DNA of 64,000 nucleotides, from NCBI GenBank assembly GCA_963662645.2, contig OY759762.1:2666001-2730000 (forward strand). Direction: 5' to 3'. Under the pieces are notes generated by a model, which did not search any database, was not told where the DNA came from, and was given only the letters and a program-made list of their open reading frames with translations. The position numbers and the translations under genes are program-made. Positions 16,651 through 24,391 of the stretch are shown here, piece after piece. Every line of letters begins with the position of its first letter. Positions within the stretch are counted from its first letter, which is position 1. The DNA comes from Aldehydirespirator sp963662645 (GTDB lineage: Bacteria; Actinomycetota; Acidimicrobiia; Acidimicrobiales; Aldehydirespiratoraceae).

Positions 16651-17510
16651 CGTCGGAGCCGGGTTCCCGTTAGCCCTTGCGGCAAGAACCGTAGAACCAC
16701 GATTGCGGCCATTAGCAGCATGGCCTGACCGATGACGGGCGTGAACCAATTGGTGCCCACATTCTCGATGAAGCCCAACAGCCCGCTCGCCGACACCGTT
16801 CCCGCCACGAACGACGGTCCGCCCACGATGACGGTCATGAACGCCCGGGCCACGAAGGTCTGGCCCATGGTGGGGATCACCCCGACAACGGGCGCGAGAA
16901 GCGCACCGGCCGCACCGGCCAGGACCGACCCGAGCCCGAAGGTCCACATGTTCACCACGGAGGTGTTGACGCCGAGACCCTCGGCCATCGTCGCGGACTG
17001 GGTTGTTGCTCTCGCCAGCAGCCCGTATCGGGTGCGGCGCATGATCGTGTAGGTCGCCACCACCCCGGCGGCGGCCGCGGCTATGAGCACGAAGTTGTAC
17101 TTCGACATCGAGAACTCACCGACTGTGAAGTTCCCGATCGGCACGGGGATGCCCTCGGTCACCGACCCGTAGCGGTTCTCTACCGCTTGGACCATGATCA
17201 GTGACAGCCCCCAGGTGGCCAGCATGGTGTCAGCGAGGCGCCGGTACAGATGCCGGATGAGCAGCCGCTCCACGACGATCCCGAACAGCCCCACGGCAGC
17301 CGCAGCGAGCGCCATGGCCAACCAGGTGTTGAGGCCGCTGCGCGTCCCGGTGAGCGTCGCGAACGCACCCAGCATGATGAACTCGCCGTGAGCGAGGTTG
17401 ATCACGCCGCGCATCCCGAAGATGACCGCGAGACCCAAGGACACCAGAGCCAGTATCGAGACCGTGGTGGCGAGGTCGAAGCCGAGGTTGAAGATTCGGT
17501 CGGGAGCCAT
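16647..17510 (-). CDS. Branched-chain amino acid/urea-type ABC permease (LivH/UrtB family)
   Basis: A 287-residue membrane permease with the signature VINLAHGEFIMLGAF and the hydrophobic pattern of LivH. It starts at ATG 17510, and its TGA overlaps the ATG of the permease-ATPase fusion. It lies 173 bases downstream of the binding-protein gene with a strong hairpin between them. It forms the membrane channel of the second importer. Confidence 0.9.
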   Translation of the reverse strand: MAPDRIFNLGFDLATTVSILALVSLGLAVIFGMRGVINLAHGEFIMLGAFATLTGTRSGLNTWLAMALAAAAVGLFGIVVERLLIRHLYRRLADTMLATWGLSLIMVQAVENRYGSVTEGIPVPIGNFTVGEFSMSKYNFVLIAAAAAGVVATYTIMRRTRYGLLARATTQSATMAEGLGVNTSVVNMWTFGLGSVLAGAAGALLAPVVGVIPTMGQTFVARAFMTVIVGGPSFVAGTVSASGLLGFIENVGTNWFTPVIGQAMLLMAAIVVLRFLPQGLTGTRLRR

Positions 17511-17555
17511 CGGGCTCTCCCTTGCTGACTCGCACGGGTGACGGACCTGGTGACG

Positions 17556-17596
17556 GTTGCGGGAGGGCGTCGCTGCTGTGGACGCCCTCCCGCAAC
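17556..17596 (-). terminator. Perfect 16-bp stem-loop between binding protein and permease genes
   Basis: The left arm 17556-17571 and right arm 17581-17596 pair perfectly over 16 bases around a 9-base loop (17572-17580). No run of T follows on the minus strand, so it is probably not a full terminator. Hairpins at this position in ABC importer operons commonly block 3' decay or cut read-through, leaving the binding protein in excess over the membrane subunits. Confidence 0.65.
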
Positions 17597-17683
17597 TCCA
17601 TGCGCTGGCCAGCCCGGGGGTCGGCTAGCCGGAAGGTTGGGCTGTCAGGAGGTCACCTGCTCCTCGACAGCCGGGGCTTGCCG

Positions 17684-19111
17684 TTACGGAGTGAACTGTT
17701 CGTTGGTGTCGGGGTTGGCGATCAGGTCGCAGGTCTGCTGCTCGAACGTCGGCGGAATGCTCTCGAACGTCTCGATGACGTCGAAACCGTTGCTGTCGTT
17801 GGCGCTGGCCAGGCTCACGGGCTGGATCAAGTGGTGCGTGCCCCCGTCCAGGATGACGTGACCCTTGGGGCTGTCGAAGCTCACGCCGCTCTCCAGCTGG
17901 GCGATCACCGCCTCGCGGTCGGTGGTGCCGGCTGCCTCCACGGCCGCAGCCCAAAGGTGCCAGCCTTCCCACGCGTACACCGCCAAATCGGTGATGTAGG
18001 GGTAGTCCCCGCCGTACTCAGCGTGCCAAGCCGCGGTGAACTCGGCGTTGGTCGGGTTGTCGAGTTCCTCGAAGTACGGGTAGGCGACAATGATCTCCTC
18101 CGATGAGGCTGCATCCAGGACCACCTGCTCGTTGCCGAGCCCGAAGGTGGTCGACACGATGGGAATCTCGGCGTTGACGCCGGCCGCCGCGTACTGGCTG
18201 TAGAACGAGATGTGGGCACCGCCCACCAGCAGAGACACGACGGCATCCGGGGACGCGCTCTGCACCTCGGAGATGGTCGTGCCGAACTCCGCCACGTCGA
18301 GCGGGAAGAAGTCCTCGCCGACGACCTCGCCGCCGTGCTCCGCGGCGTACTCCTGGACCCAGTCAGCCGAGATCTGCCCGTAGTTGTTGTCCGCGGCCAG
18401 CACATACAGCCGGGGGCCGATGTTCTCGATCGTCCACGGGATCAGCACCTGCATCTGCTGCGTCGGGACGACGCCGGTGGCGAAGGTGTTGCGGTCGCAC
18501 ACGCCACCCTCGTAGAGGACGTTGTAGAAGTACAGCAGGTCGGCCTCGCCGAAGATCGGCCTGATCGCCTCGCGCGACGCGCTGGTGATCCCGGCGTGGA
18601 CCACGACCAGGTCTTCGGCCACCAAGCGGTCGGCGCCGGCGATGTACTCGCTCTGGTCAGACTTGGAGTCGAGAGCCACAAGCTCGAGCTGGCGGCCGAG
18701 CACGCCTCCCTTGGCGTTGATGTTGTCGATCGCGAGCTCGGTGGCGTCGACCATCGGGGTGCCGTAGATGTTGAGCGGACCGGTCTCGTCGAGGAGGCTT
18801 CCCACTCGGATCGGTTCACTGGCTTCAGGCACGATCTCGCTGGGCTCGGGCACCCCCTCTGGTTCTTCGCTCGTGTCGGAGGCATCGGCTGCTGGTCCAT
18901 CTTCGGGCTCTTCGCCGGGCGCAGTGTCCGAGTCGGGCGTGCTGTCGGGCTCTGACGGAGTGCTTTCTTGCTCGGAAGCCGCGGCGGGTGCCGGCTCGTC
19001 CGCATCATCACCGCAGGCCGCGGCGAGGAGCGCTACCGCCAGGGTGGCCGCCATGATTCCCGCCCACTTCGGGCGAACTCGGCGATTTGCGGAAGTCCTC
19101 TTTGGACTCAT
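17684..19111 (-). CDS. Amide/branched-chain-type ABC substrate-binding lipoprotein (UrtA/AmiC/LivK family)
   Basis: A 475-residue lipoprotein starting at ATG 19111 behind an AAAGGGGG site. The basic N-terminus (KRTSANRRVRPK) and hydrophobic core end in a lipobox with Cys33 (LLAAACGDD). A Ser/Pro/Glu/Asp-rich linker of about 85 residues follows, then the type I binding fold from EPIRVGSLLDETG (IDNINAKGGVLG, LAADNNYGQISADW). It resembles the binding protein at 3439 in length and layout but differs in sequence, so the ligand may differ. It is the first gene of the set-2 importer and has two regulatory dyads 126-169 bases upstream. Confidence 0.87.
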   Translation of the reverse strand: MSPKRTSANRRVRPKWAGIMAATLAVALLAAACGDDADEPAPAAASEQESTPSEPDSTPDSDTAPGEEPEDGPAADASDTSEEPEGVPEPSEIVPEASEPIRVGSLLDETGPLNIYGTPMVDATELAIDNINAKGGVLGRQLELVALDSKSDQSEYIAGADRLVAEDLVVVHAGITSASREAIRPIFGEADLLYFYNVLYEGGVCDRNTFATGVVPTQQMQVLIPWTIENIGPRLYVLAADNNYGQISADWVQEYAAEHGGEVVGEDFFPLDVAEFGTTISEVQSASPDAVVSLLVGGAHISFYSQYAAAGVNAEIPIVSTTFGLGNEQVVLDAASSEEIIVAYPYFEELDNPTNAEFTAAWHAEYGGDYPYITDLAVYAWEGWHLWAAAVEAAGTTDREAVIAQLESGVSFDSPKGHVILDGGTHHLIQPVSLASANDSNGFDVIETFESIPPTFEQQTCDLIANPDTNEQFTP

Positions 19112-19236
19112 GGGTATATCCCCCTTTGTGGACCCTCGGGCGCCGCTCTCGACGCCGCGGGCAACGGCTCCACGGCACCCTGCGGGCCCCGTGGAGTCGC
19201 CTGCGCTTGGGCTAATGGCGGCCTGAGCGGGCCGAC

Positions 19237-19280
19237 ACACGCGAATGCAGGGTGAGCCCAGATTACACGCGAATGCAGGT
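19237..19280. promoter_or_regulatory. Pair of regulatory dyads upstream of the set-2 importer
   Basis: ACACGCGAATGCAGGGT (19237-19253) and ACACGCGAATGCAGGT (19265-19280) begin exactly 28 bases apart. They are variants of the palindrome at 22940, with a conserved right half TGCAGG. They lie between the response-regulator gene (ends 19341) and the importer start (19111). The two-half-site layout with a 2-base centre fits NarL/FixJ-type regulators, and such a protein is encoded next door. Confidence 0.6.
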
Positions 19281-19340
19281 TCCACTTCCGGCATCCTCAG
19301 GTCGAGCCCCACCCGGAGCAGGAGGGGGCCGCCCGGCGGG

Positions 19341-20003
19341 TTACAGCAGTCTGAGATCGCGCGCTCTAGCCAGAGCCTCGATCCGATTGCGGGCGTGCAG
19401 CTTGGTCAGCAGCGACTGGGTGTAGCTGCGCACTGTGTTCTCGGCCAGGAAGAGTTCCGCCGCGATCTCTTTGCTGGTGCGGCCGAGCGCCATCACGCAC
19501 AGGACCTCGTATTCCCGCTGCGTGAGCGACTCGTACAGGCCTCCGTCCTCGCCCAGGCGCAGGGCGCGAGCCCTGGGATCCTCCACCAGGGAGGGGTCCA
19601 CGTACAGCTCGCCGGCCAGCACGCTCCTCAGTGCCTCGACCAGGTTGCTGGCGTCCTTGAGCACGATTCCCACCGCACCCGCGTTCAGGCAGGCGCGCAG
19701 GGGCTCGCGGTCATCGAAAGCGGTGTGAATCACCACCCGAGAGGTTCCCGACGCCTCCCGGAGCGACCGGCATAGATGCGGCGCAAAGTGGTCGCCGAGC
19801 TTGAGGTCCAGCACCACAACGTCAGGTGCTAGGCACCTGGCCAGAGCGACCCCCTCTTCACCGGTGGAGGCTTCTCCTACGAGCTTGAAGTCCGGCTCGC
19901 GTGCCAGCAATTGGCGGACGCCGTCGATCACCACCGGGTGGTCGTCGATGACCAGAACGGATGCCACCGCGGAGTGGCCTCGGTCAAAGGCGCGTGTGTT
20001 CAT
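19341..20003 (-). CDS. NarL/FixJ-family response regulator
   Basis: A 220-residue two-component regulator. The receiver domain has the acidic pair (VIDDHP), phospho-acceptor Asp66 (VVLDLKLGD) and the conserved Lys (GIVLKDAS). The C-terminal LuxR-type helix-turn-helix covers about 155-215 (LTQREYEVLCVMALGRTSKEIA, then ENTVRSYTQSLLTKL; the two parts are contiguous apart from AELFLA). The gene follows the kinase gene by 28 bases on the same strand and lies between the set-2 importer and amidase. It is the best candidate to bind the five dyads found upstream of these genes. Confidence 0.92.
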   Translation of the reverse strand: MNTRAFDRGHSAVASVLVIDDHPVVIDGVRQLLAREPDFKLVGEASTGEEGVALARCLAPDVVVLDLKLGDHFAPHLCRSLREASGTSRVVIHTAFDDREPLRACLNAGAVGIVLKDASNLVEALRSVLAGELYVDPSLVEDPRARALRLGEDGGLYESLTQREYEVLCVMALGRTSKEIAAELFLAENTVRSYTQSLLTKLHARNRIEALARARDLRLL

Positions 20004-20031
20004 GCGTCTTGTGGATCAGTGGCTCGCGCGT

Positions 20032-21216
20032 CTATCCCGCTCCGCCGATGGGCAGCGTGATGCGGACCGTGGTGCCCCCGTCCTCGCCTCGACGCACCTC
20101 CAAGTCGCCGCCTTGGCGCTGAGCTTGGCGCAGAATCGATGCCAAGCCCCAGTTGTGGTCGCCGCGCGGGATCGCTTGTAGCTCAAAGCCCTCTGGCAGA
20201 CCGCGGCCGTCGTCTTGGATGACCAGCGAGACTTCCGAGGTGCCGAAGTGAAGCGTTGCCACCACCATGGACGCATCGGCGTGTTGCTCGATGTTGAACA
20301 GTGCCTGGCGGGCGGCACCCAGCAGCGCGGCTTCAGCTCGCGGCGGAAGCGGACGGGCGGCGCCCCGCACAACAAAGTGGGCAACCAGTCCGGACCGGGC
20401 GCCAAGGTCGCCGATCTCTTGTCGCAGAGCGACCGTCGCCGCCTCGTCGGCCGAGCTGGGGGCCATGACCTTGAAGGCCTGGCGCATCCGCTGCGCCGCT
20501 TCCTGTGCCTGGTGCTCGATGCGCTCCGCCACCGCGTGAAGGTTCTCGTCCTCACCGTCTCGCAGCCGTTGCGCGGCGACGCTGATCGAGAACAGCAATT
20601 GACCCACGTCGTCATGGAGGTCGCTGGCGATGCGCTGCCGCTCGGCGTCGACATGCTGTTGGATGGCGGCCGAGGCCCGGATCGAGGCGGTCATCATCGG
20701 CGCGACATCGTCGGCCGCCTTCTTGAGCACAGTCGTGGCCCGCTCACCGATGGAGCCCACTGAACGCAGGCCTCCGTACAATATGCCAACCACCTCGTTG
20801 TCGTGCTCGACAGGAACCGCCAACACGCCGACGAGTCCCTCGTCCTGCACAACGTCAACGAAGTGACGCGTAATTCGAGGGTCTTCGTAATAGTTCCGGA
20901 CCTCGATCGGTCGACGCTCCTGGACTACCCGTCCCCCCAGTCCCTCGCCCGCAGAGAGCCGGACCTGCCGGAAACGGTCGGTGCGAACTCCCTGGACTCC
21001 GTGCATCGCGAAGATCGACGGGCCCTCGCGCACAGCCACCGAGACCAAAGGCAGTCCCAGTAGGCGGTAGAGGTCGAGCGCCGTCCGCTGCGCCAGTGCG
21101 GCGGGGTCGAGGAACCCCACGAGCGCCTGGCTCAGCTCCGCGAGTTGCTCCAGGTCATCGGTGTTCGCCAGTTCGATGGCGCTGGCGTAACGGCGACTCG
21201 CTTCCAGTTCAACCAT
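20032..21216 (-). CDS. Soluble GAF-domain sensor histidine kinase (NarL partner)
   Basis: A 394-residue kinase with no membrane segment. Residues about 25-175 form a GAF domain (LGGRVVQERRPIEV, LVGVLAVPVEHDNEVVG). The HisKA_3 dimerisation helix has the phospho-acceptor His201 (ERQRIASDLHDDVGQLL). The ATP-binding domain shows IQDDGRGLP and NWGLASIL. HisKA_3 kinases pair with NarL-type regulators, as here. Lack of membrane segments and a GAF domain imply that it senses a small molecule inside the cell, perhaps an imported amide or its product. It is transcribed with the regulator gene downstream. Confidence 0.9.
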   Translation of the reverse strand: MVELEASRRYASAIELANTDDLEQLAELSQALVGFLDPAALAQRTALDLYRLLGLPLVSVAVREGPSIFAMHGVQGVRTDRFRQVRLSAGEGLGGRVVQERRPIEVRNYYEDPRITRHFVDVVQDEGLVGVLAVPVEHDNEVVGILYGGLRSVGSIGERATTVLKKAADDVAPMMTASIRASAAIQQHVDAERQRIASDLHDDVGQLLFSISVAAQRLRDGEDENLHAVAERIEHQAQEAAQRMRQAFKVMAPSSADEAATVALRQEIGDLGARSGLVAHFVVRGAARPLPPRAEAALLGAARQALFNIEQHADASMVVATLHFGTSEVSLVIQDDGRGLPEGFELQAIPRGDHNWGLASILRQAQRQGGDLEVRRGEDGGTTVRITLPIGGAG

Positions 21217-21280
21217 GGCTCTACCGTCCCCATGATCGATGGATGTCTAGTAAGTCAAGCATGGCTCCGGTGGCTTGCAC

Positions 21281-22831
21281 CTAGGGGACAAGTCTGGCCT
21301 CGGCCATGGGGGACAGGGCGAAGCCTCCCACAAGCCTCTCGTAAGCGCGCCCTACCCGCAGCAGGGTGGCCTCGTCCCACTGCCGGCCGACGACGCTCAT
21401 CCCCACGGGCATGCCCTCGCCGGCGGCCACCGGGATCGTCAAGTCGGGATTGCCGGTCACGTTGGAGACCGCAGTGTTGGGGATCATCTCCAGAGCGCGG
21501 GCTACGTACTCGTCGACGGCGGCGTCCGAGGACGGGATCTCCTTGGCCGGGAAGGGCAGTGTCGGGTAGCACAGCACATCGTGGTTGGCCAGGGCCGCGT
21601 CCACCGCCGCGTTGATCTGGGGCCGCACATTCGAGGCCCGGGCGTAGGCCGCGCCGCCGGTGTGACCGAAGGCGTGCTCCGCACACAGGACGACAAACTT
21701 CAGTGTCTGCGAGGTCAGGTGGGCGTTCGTGCGCCAGCCTCGCATGGTCTGTTCCATGAGCTCGGGATCGAACAGGCCCCGATAGTTCATGCCGTAGCCG
21801 CTGCCGCGGATCATCTGCCACATGGCGCCGTCGGTGGCGATCACGTTCCAGACGTGCAGAGCATCGCGGTGCTCGGGGATCGAGATCGTCTCCACGATGG
21901 CCCCGGCGTCGGTCAGGTGGTTGGCGGCCGTCTCCACTAGGGCGTCGGAGTCGGGGTCGCTGAGGCCCTCCATGCCGAACCCTTCGGCCACCACCCCGAC
22001 TCGGATGCCCTCGATGCCGTCGTCGAGCCCCGCGGTGTAGTCGATCCCCGAGGGGGCATGGGGCTGGCGCGGATCGTTGCCGTCGGGGCCGGCGATCACG
22101 GTCAGGAATGTGGCCAGGTCCGTCATGTTGCGAGCCACCGGGCCGAGGTGGTCGATGGTCCACTCGATCGGGTAGGCGCCCGTGTAGGGCACCAGCCCGA
22201 AGGTCGGTTTGAGGCCGGCGTCCCCGCAGAAGCAGGACGGAATCCGGATCGACCCGCCCTGGTCGCCGGCAATGGCCATGTCCACCTCGCCGGCCGCCAC
22301 CAGGGCGCCGCTGCCGCCGGAGGAACCGCCGGCGGTGCGGGTGGGGTCCCACGGGTTGCGGATCGGGCTGGTGGCGCAGGTGTGGCTGGCACCGGAGAAG
22401 CACAGGTCCTCGCACGCCGACTTGCCCAGGATCCTGCCGCCGGCTTCGAGAATGCGGGTCACCACGGTGGCGTCGCGCAGAGGCACGTAGCCCTCCAGAA
22501 TGCGGGACCCATTCATCATGGGAACCCCGGCAACGGTGGTGTTGTCCTTGATGGCGAACGTCTTGCCGGTCAGCAGACCCGAGTCTGACTCCTGAATGTC
22601 GCAGCGGTAGTACCAGGCGCCGAGTTCGTTGTCGGCGTCGGCAGGCCGGTAGCTCGCCCGCTCAGGCATTGAGGGCTTGGAGGCGTCGTACATGGAATCA
22701 ACTTGCTGGTATGACCCGAGGGAGCCCTCGATCAACGCCTTGAAGATCTCCAAGTCGCCGTCGCCGATGTTGAGGCTCCACCTCTGCGATATGGCCCGAA
22801 GATCGTCCAGTTCGGGTGCAGGAATCGGCAT
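21281..22831 (-). CDS. Amidase-signature family amidase (large, nitrile/aryl-amide type)
   Basis: A 516-residue amidase with an N-terminal extension of about 85 residues (ALIEGSLGSYQQVDSMY) like that of bacterial amidases linked to nitrile or aryl-amide use. The triad is complete: Lys95 (FAIKDNT), Ser170 (AGGSSGGSG) and Ser194 (GDQGGSIRIPS). It has diverged strongly from the amidase at 8298, so it is not a recent duplicate. It starts at ATG 22831, with a perfect regulatory palindrome about 109 bases upstream. With the neighbouring dehydrogenase and acyl-CoA ligase it suggests amide hydrolysis followed by oxidation of the acid. Confidence 0.9.
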   Translation of the reverse strand: MPIPAPELDDLRAISQRWSLNIGDGDLEIFKALIEGSLGSYQQVDSMYDASKPSMPERASYRPADADNELGAWYYRCDIQESDSGLLTGKTFAIKDNTTVAGVPMMNGSRILEGYVPLRDATVVTRILEAGGRILGKSACEDLCFSGASHTCATSPIRNPWDPTRTAGGSSGGSGALVAAGEVDMAIAGDQGGSIRIPSCFCGDAGLKPTFGLVPYTGAYPIEWTIDHLGPVARNMTDLATFLTVIAGPDGNDPRQPHAPSGIDYTAGLDDGIEGIRVGVVAEGFGMEGLSDPDSDALVETAANHLTDAGAIVETISIPEHRDALHVWNVIATDGAMWQMIRGSGYGMNYRGLFDPELMEQTMRGWRTNAHLTSQTLKFVVLCAEHAFGHTGGAAYARASNVRPQINAAVDAALANHDVLCYPTLPFPAKEIPSSDAAVDEYVARALEMIPNTAVSNVTGNPDLTIPVAAGEGMPVGMSVVGRQWDEATLLRVGRAYERLVGGFALSPMAEARLVP

Positions 22832-22939
22832 CGCTCTTCCCTTCGTTGATGGCTGGGGCCTTCATTGATGGCTGGGGTGCCCCGCAGCTTCGACGGGTGC
22901 CGCCGCGGGCGACAATAGGTAGCTGGGAGGGTGCCTGTG

Positions 22940-22955
22940 ACCTGCAAATGCAGGT
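22940..22955. promoter_or_regulatory. Perfect palindromic regulatory dyad upstream of the amidase
   Basis: ACCTGCAAATGCAGGT is a perfect 7-2-7 inverted repeat. It lies between the amidase start (22831) and the acyl-CoA dehydrogenase stop (22966). It is the most symmetrical of five related sites in set 2 and probably controls the amidase promoter. Confidence 0.6.
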
Positions 22956-22965
22956 ATCTGCGCGT

Positions 22966-24156
22966 CTATCTGTGAGTGCTCACGGCGCTGCGCTTGGCGA
23001 CCTCCTCAAGCATGACTTCGGTGGCGCCGCCCCCGATCGGCAGGATGCGGGCATCGCGATACATGCGCTCGATCGTCGACTCACGCATGTAGCCCATTCC
23101 ACCGTGGAACTGAACGCAGTCGTACATCACCTGGTTGACGACCTCGCAGCCGAAGGCCTTGAGGCCCGACATTTCTTTGACGTTGTCGCCGCCGGTGTCG
23201 CCCATCCAGGCTGCGTGGTACATCGAAGCCCGTACCGCATCGATCTTGGCCTGGTTCATGGCCATGCGTTGACGTATGGCTCCCAGGTCGCTGAGATGGC
23301 CGCCGAAGGCCCTGCGCTGCTGGGTGTAGGCGTTGGTCATGTCGATGGCCGTCTGAGCTGCGCCCACTCCCATGCCGACGAGCACCATCCGCTCATTCTG
23401 GAAGTTCTTCATCGTCTCGTAGAAGCCACGGTGTGGGGTGCCCAGCAGCTGGTCATCGCCGACCCACACATCGTCGAGAACGAGCTCGGCGGTGTCGGAG
23501 CACAGCCAGCCGTGCTTGTGGAGCTTCCTGGACACCGTGAATCCGTCGGTACCGGCCGGCACGAGAAACATGGAGATCCCGTACTTGTCCTGTATGTCGG
23601 TGCGGGCCGCGACAATGGTCAGGTCGCCGTAGACGGCGTTCGTGATGAACGTCTTCGATCCGTTGATGAGCCAGCCGTCGCCGTCCGGTGTGGCCGACGT
23701 GCGGATGCCCGCCACATCGGAGCCGGCGTCGGGTTCGGTGACGCCGATGGACAGGATGAGCTCGCCGGCCAGCACGCCGGGAAGGTATCGGTCATGCTGG
23801 TCGCTGTTGCCGGAGTTCACGAGGTGAGGCCCGGCCATGTCGGTGTGGACCAGCACGGTCACGTCGAAGCCTCCGAATGTCGACGCCCCAAGAGCTTCGG
23901 AGAACGCCGCAGAAGCGAGCATGCCCATGCCCAGCCCTCCGAGTTCAGGGGGCACCCGCAGGCCGAGCATGCCGAGGCTTCCCATCCTGGCGAGGACTTC
24001 CCGCGGGACCTTGCCTTCTCGTTCCCATACTTCGCCTGCCGGTCGAACCTCTCTGGTGACGAAGTCGACTGTCTGGTCGTAGATGGCCTGCAGTTCGTCG
24101 GTCATGTAGGCGTTGCGCAGAGCGCCCGCTCGGCGGAGGGTGGTTGGCGTGCTCAT
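22966..24156 (-). CDS. Acyl-CoA dehydrogenase
   Basis: A 396-residue FAD-dependent acyl-CoA dehydrogenase introducing a 2,3-double bond in an acyl-CoA. Family marks include ILSIGVTEPDAGSDVAG (substrate and FAD contacts), GWLINGSKTFITNA and FHGGMGYMRESTIERMYRDA. Where medium-chain enzymes have a catalytic Glu before the conserved glycine (EGT), this protein has IGGGATEV. That is the pattern of subgroups using a glutamate elsewhere. Electron-transfer flavoprotein genes are not in the window. It is divergent from the acyl-CoA ligase gene at 24392, and a pair of dyads lies between them. Confidence 0.9.
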   Translation of the reverse strand: MSTPTTLRRAGALRNAYMTDELQAIYDQTVDFVTREVRPAGEVWEREGKVPREVLARMGSLGMLGLRVPPELGGLGMGMLASAAFSEALGASTFGGFDVTVLVHTDMAGPHLVNSGNSDQHDRYLPGVLAGELILSIGVTEPDAGSDVAGIRTSATPDGDGWLINGSKTFITNAVYGDLTIVAARTDIQDKYGISMFLVPAGTDGFTVSRKLHKHGWLCSDTAELVLDDVWVGDDQLLGTPHRGFYETMKNFQNERMVLVGMGVGAAQTAIDMTNAYTQQRRAFGGHLSDLGAIRQRMAMNQAKIDAVRASMYHAAWMGDTGGDNVKEMSGLKAFGCEVVNQVMYDCVQFHGGMGYMRESTIERMYRDARILPIGGGATEVMLEEVAKRSAVSTHR

Positions 24157-24240
24157 CGATTGGTCTCAGTGCTTCGGCCTCGCGTGCCGCCGCAAGGCCA
24201 TTGCGGCCTTCGACTATTCGGCGTGGATCGTCCCACCGAC

Positions 24241-24284
24241 ACCCGCGAATGCAGGGTCAAGAGCCAATACGCGCGATTGCGGGT
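24241..24284. promoter_or_regulatory. Pair of regulatory dyads in the divergent dehydrogenase/ligase promoter region
   Basis: ACCCGCGAATGCAGGGT (24241-24257) and ACGCGCGATTGCGGGT (24269-24284) start exactly 28 bases apart, the same spacing as the pair at 19237-19280. They lie between the dehydrogenase start (24156, minus) and the ligase start (24392, plus), so one bound regulator could serve both promoters. Confidence 0.6.
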
Positions 24285-24391
24285 GCAGCCCGGGTCCCGT
24301 GATGCCTACGAAGGTCGGGGCTGGCCCGTCCGCTGAGCAGCCAACAACGGGTGCGCCGCGTGGGCAGCCCGAAACACGGAAGGGGGTCTTC

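Noticed and set aside
22845..22880. Short direct repeat of TTGATGGCTGGGG upstream of the amidase start
   Set aside because: Two copies of about 13 bases right at the start region; probably a local duplication. There is no dyad or further copy to suggest a site.
22816..24336. A 506-residue plus-strand frame
   Set aside because: Antisense to the acyl-CoA dehydrogenase gene, with no family features.
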